Assembly: GCA_026389315.1 (NCBI GenBank)
Contig: JAPLIC010000058.1
Coordinates: 1-52,508 of the forward strand
DNA: 52,508 nucleotides
Reading direction: 5' to 3'
DNA from: Cyanobacteriota bacterium
GTDB lineage: Bacteria; Cyanobacteriota; Cyanobacteriia; PCC-6307; Cyanobiaceae
Shown here: one piece after another, positions 33,660 through 42,171 of the stretch
Layout of the letters: each line of letters begins with the position of its first letter
Position numbering within the stretch: the stretch's first letter is position 1
Position numbers and translations under genes: made by a program
The notes under the pieces: model-generated
Databases searched by the model: none
Told to the model about the DNA's origin: nothing
What the model saw: only the letters and a program-made list of their open reading frames with translations

Positions 33660-36600
33660 GCGGAGCCAGCCGGCAGCTCCACCAGAATCAGTCGCATCAC
33701 AGCCGCGCCCAAGGGTCTGGAGAGACCAGCGATTTCTGCCCGCATCGCCAGGGGTTGGCCGTGGGGGATCAGGAGCTGCAGATCACGGCTTTCGGTCCGC
33801 TCCACCCCAGACGCCGGCCTGCGGGCCAGCTCCAGCAAGGCGGCTCCGTCTGAGGGGGTCAGAAACAACTGGAAAGGCAAGCCGACGAGGGAACCCATGG
33901 CTTGGACAAGGCGGGCGCAGAGCCGTTCATTCGCCATCAACACCTTGAGGGAATCGTCCAGGACGACCACGTCAAAACATTGGGAATGGAACACCGAAGC
34001 AAAAATGGTGGAGAGATCGGCCGCCTGCTTGGCAACGGCGGTGGTCTCGGTGACATCGGTCAACGTACCGACCACGCAATGGTCATGGTCGCCCTTGATC
34101 ACGGTGGCCGTCTCGACCACCTGGATGCGATGTCCATCACGGGTGCCAAGCCGGTAGGCCACCGTCCAGCCGGTGCTGTCCTTGGTGCGGCTAGCGGCCA
34201 CCCGAGGGCGATCGGCCGGCTCAATCGACTCTTCCAACAGGGAGGGCTGGCTGCAGAGTTCAGCGGGGGTCCATCCCGTGAGCGTCTGGATGGGGGCGCT
34301 GATATAGAGCAAGCGATCGAGATTACCGTTGCGTTTCCACACCGCCTGCTCCAGGGAATCGGTGAGGCGGGTGAAATCGTCGAGGGCCGCTTCGGCGGTA
34401 CGCCGCAGGGCCACCAGCTCGCCCAGGTCCGTCAGGGTGATGATGGCTCCCATGGGCCGCCTATCTCGGTCGAGATAGGGCATCACCTGCAGGAGATAGG
34501 CAACTTCTTCACTACTGGCCTCAATGTTCCGCCTCGACACACCAGCAAGCACCTCCACAATCGCCTGCCGCAGGCCAGTCAGTTTGAGGGTGGTGGGCAC
34601 CGAAAGCAGGGGCTGGCCAATATCGGACTCCACCAGAGCGAACACCCGCACCGCCAGGGGAGTGAAGCGGGTGATGCGCATCTCCAGATCAACGATCACC
34701 ATGCCCTGGCTCAATGAACTCTGGATATTTTCAAGATCATTGTTGAGTAGCTGCAGTTCTTCACTACGGGAGCGCAGCTGCTGATTAAGGGTACCCAGTT
34801 CCTCGTTGGTGGCCTGCAACTCTTCGTTGGACGCCTCGAGTTCCTCATTCGAAGATTGCAATTCTTCCGAGGAGGCCTGCAGCTCTTCGGAGGAGGCTTC
34901 GAGCTCTTCGTTAGCCTCCTCCAGTTCGACCATCGAACGGCGCAGTGAATCCTGGCTGGCGAGCAACTGCTCCTCCAGGCGCAAGATCTGGCTGCCGAAG
35001 GAGGAATCAATGAGCCGGGTCCCGGATCCGGTACGGGGCCCAATGGTGGCATCGGTGTCGGTGTCGGCAACCCGCATGAACGTAATCACGCAAAAGTTGC
35101 GCGTTTCGACCCGCAGGGGTCGCACTTCCAGGCGCAGGCTGCCCTCCTCGCCCGGAAGGCTGATGCTGGGGCTGAGGACAGGCACCTCTTCGGCCCGCAC
35201 CAGCAACAGCAGGGCCCGGGCCTCGTCCCTCAGCTCCGGCCGCAGGAAAAGACTGGCGTTGGCGCTGATCCAGCCCTCTGGCATGACGCAATAGGGCGTC
35301 ACATCGCCAATGACCTGCACCAGGTTGTGGCTGTCATCCAGCACCAGGCAATCCCCACAGAAACTGCGGCTGAGGGCCTCCAGCAAAGTCATGTGCTGTT
35401 CTGGGACGGAGTCGCGCAGCACAGTGCCCCGGGCCAAAGATGGCCGAGCCCCAGCCCCCCGGCTCGCGCTGGATCCCAGGGGCGCCACGGTGCGACGGGC
35501 CACCTCGCCACTGCGCCGATAGATGCGGTGGGTGGCATTGGCCACGGCAAAGCCCTGGTGGCCGTGGCCCAGGGACTCGGATTCACCCAAAAACAGCAGC
35601 CCGCCGGGCAACAACCCAAAGAGAAAAAGACTGATCACCCTTTCTTGCAGCGGTGGGGTGAAATAAATCAGCGTGTTGCGACAGGAAATAAGATCGAGGC
35701 GCGGAAAGGGGGGGTCTTCGCTGACGTTGTGGCGCGCAAAGACAACACAACCGCGCAGTTGATCGTTGATGGTGAATTCGTCACCCTCCTCTTCTAAGAA
35801 CCGGCGGCGCAGATCTGCGGGAATGGCCTGGGCCTCCGTCAGGGAATAGACCCCCCGACGGGCCACGGCCAAGGCTTCTTCATCAAGGTCGGTGCCGAAG
35901 ATTTTAAGACGATCGGCCAGCACCACCGGATGGTCAAGCACCTGACTGATCACCATGGCCAGTGTATAAACTTCTTTGCCTGTAGAGCAACCTGGCACCC
36001 ACACCCGGATCTTGGCCTGGGGAACCAAAGGGGCCAAATAGTCCTTCAGCAGTTGGGCCAGGACATCAAAGGCCTCCGGATCTCGGAAGAAAGCGGTGAC
36101 ATTGACCAGCAGGTTGTGCAGCAGGGCCGGTGCTTCTTCAGCATCATCCCGGAGCAGGCGCACATAATCATCAAGATCGGCGACCTGGCGTATGGCCATG
36201 CGGCGTTGCAACTGCCGACGCAGGGTGGATTCCTTGTACTGCGAAAAATCCACGCCCGTGCCTTGCTTGAGATGCCCCAACACGGCGCTTATGGTCTGGG
36301 ATTGCATTTCTTGACCACCAGCAGTGCCGAAGCTGACCGTGCTTTCTGCCACTGAGTTTAACTGCTGGCCGATGGCGCCAGTTTCCAAAACCTTCCTGGC
36401 CCCGCCCAGGGAAATGGCCGCCCGGGGCATGGCATCAAAGCGGGCCGTTTCAGGCAACTGGGCAAAAGTGAGTCCACCGGCGGCCCGCACCTGGGCCAAC
36501 CCCCTGGCGCCATCCGAACCGGTGCCCGAGAGGACCACAGCCACCCCCTGCTGGCGCCATTCCCGGGCAATCGATTCGAACAACCGATCGATGCTGGGGC

Positions 36601-36970
36601 TCGGACCGAAACGGGGCGGTGGATCGCTGACGACAAGCCGGTCGCCCCTTACCGCCACATCGCGGTTGGAGGGGGCCACGGCCACGACCCCAGGCCGCAA
36701 CAAATCCCCATCCACGGCCGTCACCACCTGCAAAGGGGTGACCCGCTGCAAAAGCTCGACGATCAGGCTGGGATGGTCAGGGGCAAGGTGCTGGGCCACC
36801 ACATAGGCCATCCGACCCTGAAGCTTGAGTTGGGCCAGGAGCACCTTGAGCGCCGCCAGCCCGCCAGCGGAAGCACCGATCCCCACCACATGGTTGGGGG
36901 GACGTCCATCAGCCCACTGGCGAAGGAGGTACTCGGAGTCGTTGGCGATGCTGTCAGCGGGAAGGATCAC
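33656..36970 (-). CDS. CheB-CheR-PAS fusion sensory protein
   Basis: An 1104-residue multidomain protein. Residues about 27-195 are a CheB methylesterase with its triad (S34 in GIGASAGG, H61 in AQHLAPDHP, D153 in SGTGSDGARG) but no receiver domain. Residues about 225-490 are a CheR methyltransferase (YKESTLRRQLQRRMA, VWVPGCSTGKEVYTLA, SCRNTLIYF). Then follow PAS-like regions, a long coiled coil of repeated SSEELQ/NEELEA units (about 665-740) and two or three more PAS domains to the end. There is no histidine kinase, GGDEF or EAL output domain. Such fusions are known in other bacteria. With no other che gene here, its target is unclear. It is divergent from the AraC regulator across about 600 AT-rich bases. 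Confidence 0.9.
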   Translation of the reverse strand: MILPADSIANDSEYLLRQWADGRPPNHVVGIGASAGGLAALKVLLAQLKLQGRMAYVVAQHLAPDHPSLIVELLQRVTPLQVVTAVDGDLLRPGVVAVAPSNRDVAVRGDRLVVSDPPPRFGPSPSIDRLFESIAREWRQQGVAVVLSGTGSDGARGLAQVRAAGGLTFAQLPETARFDAMPRAAISLGGARKVLETGAIGQQLNSVAESTVSFGTAGGQEMQSQTISAVLGHLKQGTGVDFSQYKESTLRRQLQRRMAIRQVADLDDYVRLLRDDAEEAPALLHNLLVNVTAFFRDPEAFDVLAQLLKDYLAPLVPQAKIRVWVPGCSTGKEVYTLAMVISQVLDHPVVLADRLKIFGTDLDEEALAVARRGVYSLTEAQAIPADLRRRFLEEEGDEFTINDQLRGCVVFARHNVSEDPPFPRLDLISCRNTLIYFTPPLQERVISLFLFGLLPGGLLFLGESESLGHGHQGFAVANATHRIYRRSGEVARRTVAPLGSSASRGAGARPSLARGTVLRDSVPEQHMTLLEALSRSFCGDCLVLDDSHNLVQVIGDVTPYCVMPEGWISANASLFLRPELRDEARALLLLVRAEEVPVLSPSISLPGEEGSLRLEVRPLRVETRNFCVITFMRVADTDTDATIGPRTGSGTRLIDSSFGSQILRLEEQLLASQDSLRRSMVELEEANEELEASSEELQASSEELQSSNEELEASNEELQATNEELGTLNQQLRSRSEELQLLNNDLENIQSSLSQGMVIVDLEMRITRFTPLAVRVFALVESDIGQPLLSVPTTLKLTGLRQAIVEVLAGVSRRNIEASSEEVAYLLQVMPYLDRDRRPMGAIITLTDLGELVALRRTAEAALDDFTRLTDSLEQAVWKRNGNLDRLLYISAPIQTLTGWTPAELCSQPSLLEESIEPADRPRVAASRTKDSTGWTVAYRLGTRDGHRIQVVETATVIKGDHDHCVVGTLTDVTETTAVAKQAADLSTIFASVFHSQCFDVVVLDDSLKVLMANERLCARLVQAMGSLVGLPFQLFLTPSDGAALLELARRPASGVERTESRDLQLLIPHGQPLAMRAEIAGLSRPLGAAVMRLILVELPAGSA

Positions 36971-37571
36971 GAATCGAGGCCATACCCGGACTGGGACTCC
37001 AATAGCGTAACCAACAAAATAAAATTCATATTTTGGCTAACACAAAACAGCAAACTTTCAAAGCCTTTAAAGGGCGATAACGTTTCCCATTCAAATCGTA
37101 TTTGAAAAACGAAAGCCAGGCGACCAACCGCCCATTGGTCCACAGCTGCCCATAGGGCAAATCTTCGTTAAGTCAAGTCAATTCTTGTTTATGTGTGTGT
37201 GGGGTGGGGATCAGCAACTTGACAGCCCTATGTCATGGGGCTGCGAACCTGAGTCAACTCAAGTCACAATACTTTTCAATCAATCATTAGTAGGTATTTC
37301 ACGCATCTACGAAAACGCAAAACTGCATAAAATCTGCATTTATGTTTCCTCCGCAAGTGGGAATCTGAAAGCTGCATTACGATTGAGATTCGCCTTGGGT
37401 GGGGTTCAGCCCAAACCATTTACATTCAATATTATGCGCCAACGCGATTAAATCATCTTTTCGGGTCCAGATTCTTTGCCAAATTTCACCTCTTCCCTGC
37501 CACACGACACCCAGCCAAGGACGAAGGCTAAATCTCCAATACCCCATAAGCCATTAAATTCGACACAAGCC
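36971..37571. promoter_or_regulatory. Long AT-rich divergent intergenic region between the CheB/CheR fusion and the AraC gene
   Basis: About 600 bases without a convincing gene; the short frames here have no recognisable domain. Visible elements: AGTCA repeats at 37171-37175, 37176-37180 (each continuing to AGTCAA), 37252-37256 and 37262-37266; a palindrome TGAGT-CA-ACTCA (37250-37261); a hairpin CAGCCC (37223-37228)/GGGCTG (37238-37243) with a 9-base loop; and a TTGACA at 37219-37224. The repeats would suit binding of a dimeric regulator, possibly the AraC protein itself. Functions are inferred only. Confidence 0.35.
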
Positions 37572-38657
37572 ATGACACGGTCTGACGCCGAGAGAGCCAC
37601 CAACATCACAGAGCAAGCTCTCGCTCCCCCGTGCGATGATCAGGCTAAGCTTTTTAATCCCTTTCTGAAGCATCTTGAACGTCTCGAAACCCCGGAAGCC
37701 AGCCGCCATCTTCTTGAGGGGGCCCTTGATGTAGGTGAATTCGAACCCGTTCTGCAAGGGGGAGTCCCCTGGCTGTACCAAGGGGCCAACATCTACATGG
37801 GCGAACTTCCCATTGTTGCTTACATCAGCGGACCGGCCCAGGGCCTGATCCAGGCCAGCAATGACCTCACCCTTGTTTTGGGCTACGGCGGCGAAAAGCG
37901 TGTGCGCCAAAGAGGTGTGCTTTGGACCTGCCGGGAGAACACTTGCCTGCTGTTGGCAGCCAAGGCCAGCTGGAGTTTTGAAAACAGCTTGGCGAGCAAC
38001 GTGGTTTTTCGAATCGACGTTGAAACCCTCAAGCGCAGCGCCATGGCCATGGGCGGTTGGCGGGAGGCGCCACCCCAATGGCAGGAGCTGATGGACCAGG
38101 CCCATGGCTGGCAGATCCCTGCGGAAGCCCAGGGCCAATCGATGCAGGTGTTCCTGCGGCAGGTGATGGCCATCTCCAATGATCTCCTCGGTTTCAGTCA
38201 GACCCTGTTAGATCGGATGCATCTGGAAGACCAGATTTACCGGCTCGTGGCGGCGATGTTGATCCCGGAATTACGGCAAGAATCACCCCACAACCGGCTG
38301 CGGCAGCGCCAGGAACATGGCCGCGACGCCTTCGACGAACTGATCGATTACATCCTGGCCAACCTGGGCGAACCCCTAAATCTCACCAATCTCGAAAATC
38401 ACAGCCACTATTCGCGCCGTACCTTGCAATACGTCTTTCGCGACCGTTTTGCCTGCACCCCCTCCCAGTGGATTCGCAAGCAGCGGCTGGAAATGGCCCA
38501 CCATCGCCTGCAAAATCCCCAACCGCGAGACTCGGTCTCAGAAGTTGCCTTCGCCTGCGGTTACCGCTCGATGAGTCTTTTCAGCCTTGATTTTCAACAG
38601 CATTACCACATCAAGCCCTCGCATTTATTGCGCGAAGGGCTCCGCCGCGTCCCCTGA
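37572..38657 (+). CDS. AraC-family transcriptional regulator
   Basis: About 361 residues from ATG 37572; the frame is open upstream, but only through a non-ATG codon and low-complexity sequence. The C-terminal 100 residues hold the two helix-turn-helix motifs of AraC/XylS ([20 protein letters not shown]; then [33 protein letters not shown]). The N-terminal 240 residues form a sensing domain with a beta-rich core ([20 protein letters not shown]) resembling the AraC-binding-like domains of other cyanobacterial regulators. The ligand is unknown. It is divergent from the CheB/CheR fusion gene. Its last 33 bases overlap the 3' end of pyrF on the other strand. Confidence 0.88.
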   Translation: MTRSDAERATNITEQALAPPCDDQAKLFNPFLKHLERLETPEASRHLLEGALDVGEFEPVLQGGVPWLYQGANIYMGELPIVAYISGPAQGLIQASNDLTLVLGYGGEKRVRQRGVLWTCRENTCLLLAAKASWSFENSLASNVVFRIDVETLKRSAMAMGGWREAPPQWQELMDQAHGWQIPAEAQGQSMQVFLRQVMAISNDLLGFSQTLLDRMHLEDQIYRLVAAMLIPELRQESPHNRLRQRQEHGRDAFDELIDYILANLGEPLNLTNLENHSHYSRRTLQYVFRDRFACTPSQWIRKQRLEMAHHRLQNPQPRDSVSEVAFACGYRSMSLFSLDFQQHYHIKPSHLLREGLRRVP

Positions 38658-39401
38658 AGCCATCAATTCGCCGCAACAGGCCTCAAACGCCACCGCCGGA
38701 TCCTTTGCCTCCCGAATCGGCCGACCGATCACCAAGGCACTGGCACCGGCCGCCAGGGCCGCCGCCGGGGTCATCACCCGCCGTTGATCGCCCAGGGCGC
38801 CGCCGCCGGGCCTGATCCCCGGGGTCACCAGGACAAAGGGATGGGGATGGGAACCCCGGAGGACCGCCACCTCCAGGGGAGAACAGACGGCACCCCCCAG
38901 GCCAGCCGCAGCCGCCAGGTCCGCCAAACGCTTGGCATGGGCCGCCAGGGATTCACTCTGGCCCAGTTCGGCCTCGAAACGCGCTGGATCCCAACTGGTG
39001 AGCACCGTGACCGCCAGGAGCGTCGGCGGGTCCCCCAGGCCCGCCTCAGCGGCTCCCTGAACCGCCGCCGCCTGGGCAGCCTGCAGGGCCTCCCTTCCGG
39101 CCGAGGCATGGACCGTGATCAACTCAGCCCCTGAGCGGGCCGCCGAGCGGCAGGCCCCCGCCATGGTGGCCGGAATGTCGTGAAACTTGAGGTCAAGAAA
39201 GACCCGCAAGCCTTGCTCCCTCAGTCGGCGCACCACCTCAGGACCTGCCGCCGTGAACAGCTCCAGCCCCACCTTGACGCGCCGGAGGGCGGGAATCGCC
39301 GCCACTAGGGCCAGAGCCTCGGCGGCATCGCCGCGATCGAGGGCCAGGATCAGGAGGTCGGCGGGGTCGGGCCGAGGGGGGGCAACAGGAAACTGGGCCA
39401 G
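38625..39401 (-). CDS. pyrF: Orotidine-5'-phosphate decarboxylase; 5' end irregular
   Basis: PyrF converts OMP to UMP. The body is intact: [26 protein letters not shown] (catalytic Lys-x-x-Asp region), [31 protein letters not shown] and [10 protein letters not shown]. The first conserved strand, [13 protein letters not shown], which carries an essential Asp, lies upstream of the first usual start codon in frame (GTG 39305) and is preceded in frame by no ATG, GTG or TTG back to the TGA at 39408-39410. The start given, CTG 39401, is therefore tentative. A GTG at 39406 with a GGAGAGG ribosome site would fit if one base were added in the run of seven C at 39382-39376, so a frameshift or sequence error is possible. 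Confidence 0.85.
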   Translation of the reverse strand: MAQFPVAPPRPDPADLLILALDRGDAAEALALVAAIPALRRVKVGLELFTAAGPEVVRRLREQGLRVFLDLKFHDIPATMAGACRSAARSGAELITVHASAGREALQAAQAAAVQGAAEAGLGDPPTLLAVTVLTSWDPARFEAELGQSESLAAHAKRLADLAAAAGLGGAVCSPLEVAVLRGSHPHPFVLVTPGIRPGGGALGDQRRVMTPAAALAAGASALVIGRPIREAKDPAVAFEACCGELMASGDAAEPFAQ

Positions 39402-39462
39402 AACACGTCAGGACGAGAAGACCTCTCCACGCTAAAAGGGTTGTCGATCGCGGCAAGGCCCC

Positions 39463-40902
39463 CTAGGCGGCCCTTGGCGCCTCGATGCACCCGGCGGCGT
39501 CCCCCACCAGCTCCCGCACCAAGCGGGCATGGTCGAACTGGCAGCCGAGGTGGTCCCTGATCGCTAGGGCGTCCCGCTCGGCATTGCCGAGACAGCAGGT
39601 GCCCCCCGGCGAGGGGGTCACGTTGAAGCTGAGCCCGGGCCGGGCGGGGATACACACCTCGCCGAGCATTAGCCGGCGGTTTTGACGATCGATGAGTTGG
39701 GGCCTCACCCCGCCATAGCCCTCCGCGAAGCGCAGGTCGTTGAGTTGCAGGTCCGGCACGATCTTGCGCGCATCGACCAGGAACAGGCGCCGCCGCAGCC
39801 AGGGCACTTCGAACAACAGATTGCGAATGATGTAGCTGCGGATATCAACATCGCCAAACAACTGCCACAGCACCGCCAACACCGCCCCATCGAGCCGCAG
39901 CACCCTCAGAAATTCCCAGAACGACGCGGGGCGATAGCGCTCCAACAATGGCAACAACAGGGCCGTGGGGCCAAAGCGAGTCTTGCCAGGGCTGCGCACA
40001 TCCGGATCGCCATGGAGGGCAGCGAAGGGCAGCTTGTCGTTTTGCATGGTATATACTTTTCCACGCAAAACATCAGGGGTAAAGTAGAAACTGCCCGCCA
40101 CTGGCAGGCACGAATACTGCAACCCAAATCCCATCTTCTGCGCCAACAGCAAGCTGTGGGCGCCAGCATTGACCACCACATGGCGAGCCCTCAAGCGGGT
40201 CCGAAGCCTTTCCCCCTCACCAGTGGCCAGCTCGACACGGTAATGGTCGCCCTCGGGTTCGATCTGGATGACCCGGGTGCAAAGGCGCACGTCGACAACA
40301 CGGTTCAGGCCCGCAACAGCTGCGTTGGCCAGCTCCACGAACGACTCCGAGAGGGCCTCGTAATCGACGGCCGTCGGTGACAACCGGATGCCGATTGCCA
40401 GCAACTCCTCCGGCCGCAGGGCTCCATTGACAAGGGCCACCTGGGGTTCCCACGCTGCGATCTGCGGCTTCTCCAGCAGCTCCATGGCCGGGAAGTGGGG
40501 GGAAAACCGCTGGAAGCGCTCCCGCAGCAACTCACATTCCTTCGGGCCCACGGCCAGGACCATCTTGGGAGTGCGGAACACACAGCGATCGCGGCGCCCA
40601 GGGTCGAGCAGCTCGCCGTAGCGCCCGATCATCTCGGCGGTGCGTTGAACCCGCAGCGCCTTCTCCAGGGTGTAGTTGGTCTCGATGTCCCCGCAATGGA
40701 TGGTTTGGCTGTTGCTGGTGGCCTTGGAATTGACCTGGGCCAGCTGGTCGTAACGCTCGACCAGGGTGATGTGGGCCAGGTCGGTGTAGCGGGCCAGCGT
40801 GAACAACAGGGCCGTACCGCAGACACCGCCACCCACGATCAAGACATCGGTCGTGGTTTCGGTGCTGGGGGATTCGGAACGGGGGGAGGCGTCGCTTTTC
40901 AA
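39463..40902 (-). CDS. mqo: FAD-dependent oxidoreductase, malate:quinone oxidoreductase-like
   Basis: A 479-residue flavoprotein with an N-terminal dinucleotide-binding motif (DVLIVGGGVCGTALLFTLAR), the Mqo-type block VNSKATSNSQTIHCGDIETN, and a C-terminal FAD-contacting segment ending FNVTPSPGGTCCLGNAERDA. Mqo oxidises malate to oxaloacetate at the membrane and passes electrons to quinone. Length and motif order agree, but other FAD enzymes (for example L-2-hydroxyglutarate oxidase-like) share this fold, so the substrate is inferred. pyrF follows 61 bases downstream. Upstream lies a strong inverted repeat (40921-40942) and tRNA-Val on the opposite strand. Confidence 0.82.
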   Translation of the reverse strand: MKSDASPRSESPSTETTTDVLIVGGGVCGTALLFTLARYTDLAHITLVERYDQLAQVNSKATSNSQTIHCGDIETNYTLEKALRVQRTAEMIGRYGELLDPGRRDRCVFRTPKMVLAVGPKECELLRERFQRFSPHFPAMELLEKPQIAAWEPQVALVNGALRPEELLAIGIRLSPTAVDYEALSESFVELANAAVAGLNRVVDVRLCTRVIQIEPEGDHYRVELATGEGERLRTRLRARHVVVNAGAHSLLLAQKMGFGLQYSCLPVAGSFYFTPDVLRGKVYTMQNDKLPFAALHGDPDVRSPGKTRFGPTALLLPLLERYRPASFWEFLRVLRLDGAVLAVLWQLFGDVDIRSYIIRNLLFEVPWLRRRLFLVDARKIVPDLQLNDLRFAEGYGGVRPQLIDRQNRRLMLGEVCIPARPGLSFNVTPSPGGTCCLGNAERDALAIRDHLGCQFDHARLVRELVGDAAGCIEAPRAA

Positions 40903-40920
40903 CAGTGGTAGGGCCTATGT

Positions 40921-40942
40921 CCCCCAGCATCGGCCCTGGGGG
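40921..40942. repeat. Inverted repeat upstream of mqo
   Basis: CCCCCAG (40921-40927) and CTGGGGG (40936-40942) form a 7-bp GC stem around an 8-base loop, about 20 bases before the mqo start. There is no T-run on either side. It could be an operator or structure an mRNA leader. Confidence 0.45.
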
Positions 40943-41013
40943 AGCGGGCTGACCCTGGGCGCAAGCCGTGACCTATGATGAATATGTCTAGATCATAGAA
41001 GATCAGGCCATTC

Positions 41014-41085
<72 letters not shown>

Positions 41086-41160
41086 TCTCTTTTTGGTCTC
41101 AGACCTCAGGTCAACGGGCTCCCGTCATACTGATCTCCACATTCAGACCACGGTTATGGA

Positions 41161-42171
41161 GTGGCTCCCTTGAGCGGCATTCCGGATCCCCAGCAGAGGA
41201 CCCCAACAAACGAAGGGGTTCTGCCCCCGACAGAACCGATCCCGGAACTGCAAAAGCTTGGCAGCACCCTTGCGGCCGCAAGACACCAGAGCGGCATCGA
41301 CCTTGAAATGCTGGCCGAGCGGTTGCGCATCGGAGCCTCCCAGCTCAGGGCCCTGGAAACGGGCGACCATACCCATCTGCCCGAAGGCGTCTTTGTCATC
41401 GCCCTGGCGCGAAGGGTCGCCAGCGCCCTTGATGTGAACATCGACGAATCCGTCAAGGCTCTTCGAGGCAGCCGCTTGATGCTGCGGCCCCAGCCCCGTC
41501 CCTCCCTGCCACCGGCTCCATTACGCCGCGGCAAACCCTCCCCCACCGGTCCTGTGCCTCCCCGGCGAGAGGTGTCAGGCCCTGGCCAGTTCACCCGCAG
41601 CAGCCAGGGCCCGGCCCCCTGGCTCTGGGGCCTGCCCCTGCTGGTCGGCGCCCTGGGCCTCGCAGCAGCCTTGGGGTTCAATGCTTGGCAGCAGCACTCC
41701 CAAGCGGCCCGCCCTGCCCCAACCGCCAGCCAAGGGGAGCGGGCGGACGCCCCCCCCCCTAGCCGTCCCGGGCCCCCTGTCGCGGCCAGCGCCGCCGCGC
41801 CCAAACCAGCAGCTCCCTCAAAGCTGCGACTGAAGTCTTCCGAGCCGAGTTGGATCCAGGTGCGTCAAATCGATGGCAAGGTGATTTTTGAGGGCACATT
41901 GACGGGCGAGCAAGCCTTTCCTCTTGGCCAAGGGCTTGAGGTTCTGGCCGGTCGCCCCTATGCCGTGTTAGCCACAATTGGCGATGGGCCCGCCCGACCG
42001 CTAGGTCCAGTCGACGACCTGAGTTGGCACCGTTTCAGCCCCAAAGCCCCGTCTTCACCCAGTGCTTCCCCCACTACTGCACCGATTGCAGCACCAACGG
42101 GACCAACGTCTAGCTCCCCTGGCCCATCTCCTAAGCCTCAGTCTCCGGCACCTGCAATTGCAGCCCCGTGA
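41161..42171 (+). CDS. RodZ-like membrane protein with an N-terminal helix-turn-helix domain
   Basis: About 336 residues. Residues 31-105 form a RodZ-type HTH_25 domain (KLGSTLAAARHQSGIDLEML, AERLRIGASQLRALETGDHT). A Pro/Arg-rich linker leads to one transmembrane helix (LWGLPLLVGALGLAAALGF), and a C-terminal extracytoplasmic beta domain (DUF4115-like) holds LRLKSSEPSWIQVRQIDGKV. The C-terminal 45 residues are Pro/Ser/Ala low complexity. RodZ links MreB filaments to the cell-wall elongation machinery; picocyanobacteria commonly have such a protein. The start is a GTG (41161); an ATG at 41156 is out of frame. Its last 41 bases overlap the 3' end of ppx on the other strand. Confidence 0.82.
   Translation: MAPLSGIPDPQQRTPTNEGVLPPTEPIPELQKLGSTLAAARHQSGIDLEMLAERLRIGASQLRALETGDHTHLPEGVFVIALARRVASALDVNIDESVKALRGSRLMLRPQPRPSLPPAPLRRGKPSPTGPVPPRREVSGPGQFTRSSQGPAPWLWGLPLLVGALGLAAALGFNAWQQHSQAARPAPTASQGERADAPPPSRPGPPVAASAAAPKPAAPSKLRLKSSEPSWIQVRQIDGKVIFEGTLTGEQAFPLGQGLEVLAGRPYAVLATIGDGPARPLGPVDDLSWHRFSPKAPSSPSASPTTAPIAAPTGPTSSSPGPSPKPQSPAPAIAAP

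Noticed and set aside
37185..37451. An 88-codon plus-strand frame in the AT-rich intergenic region
   Set aside because: No ribosome site, no recognisable domain and it covers the repeats and palindrome that look regulatory.
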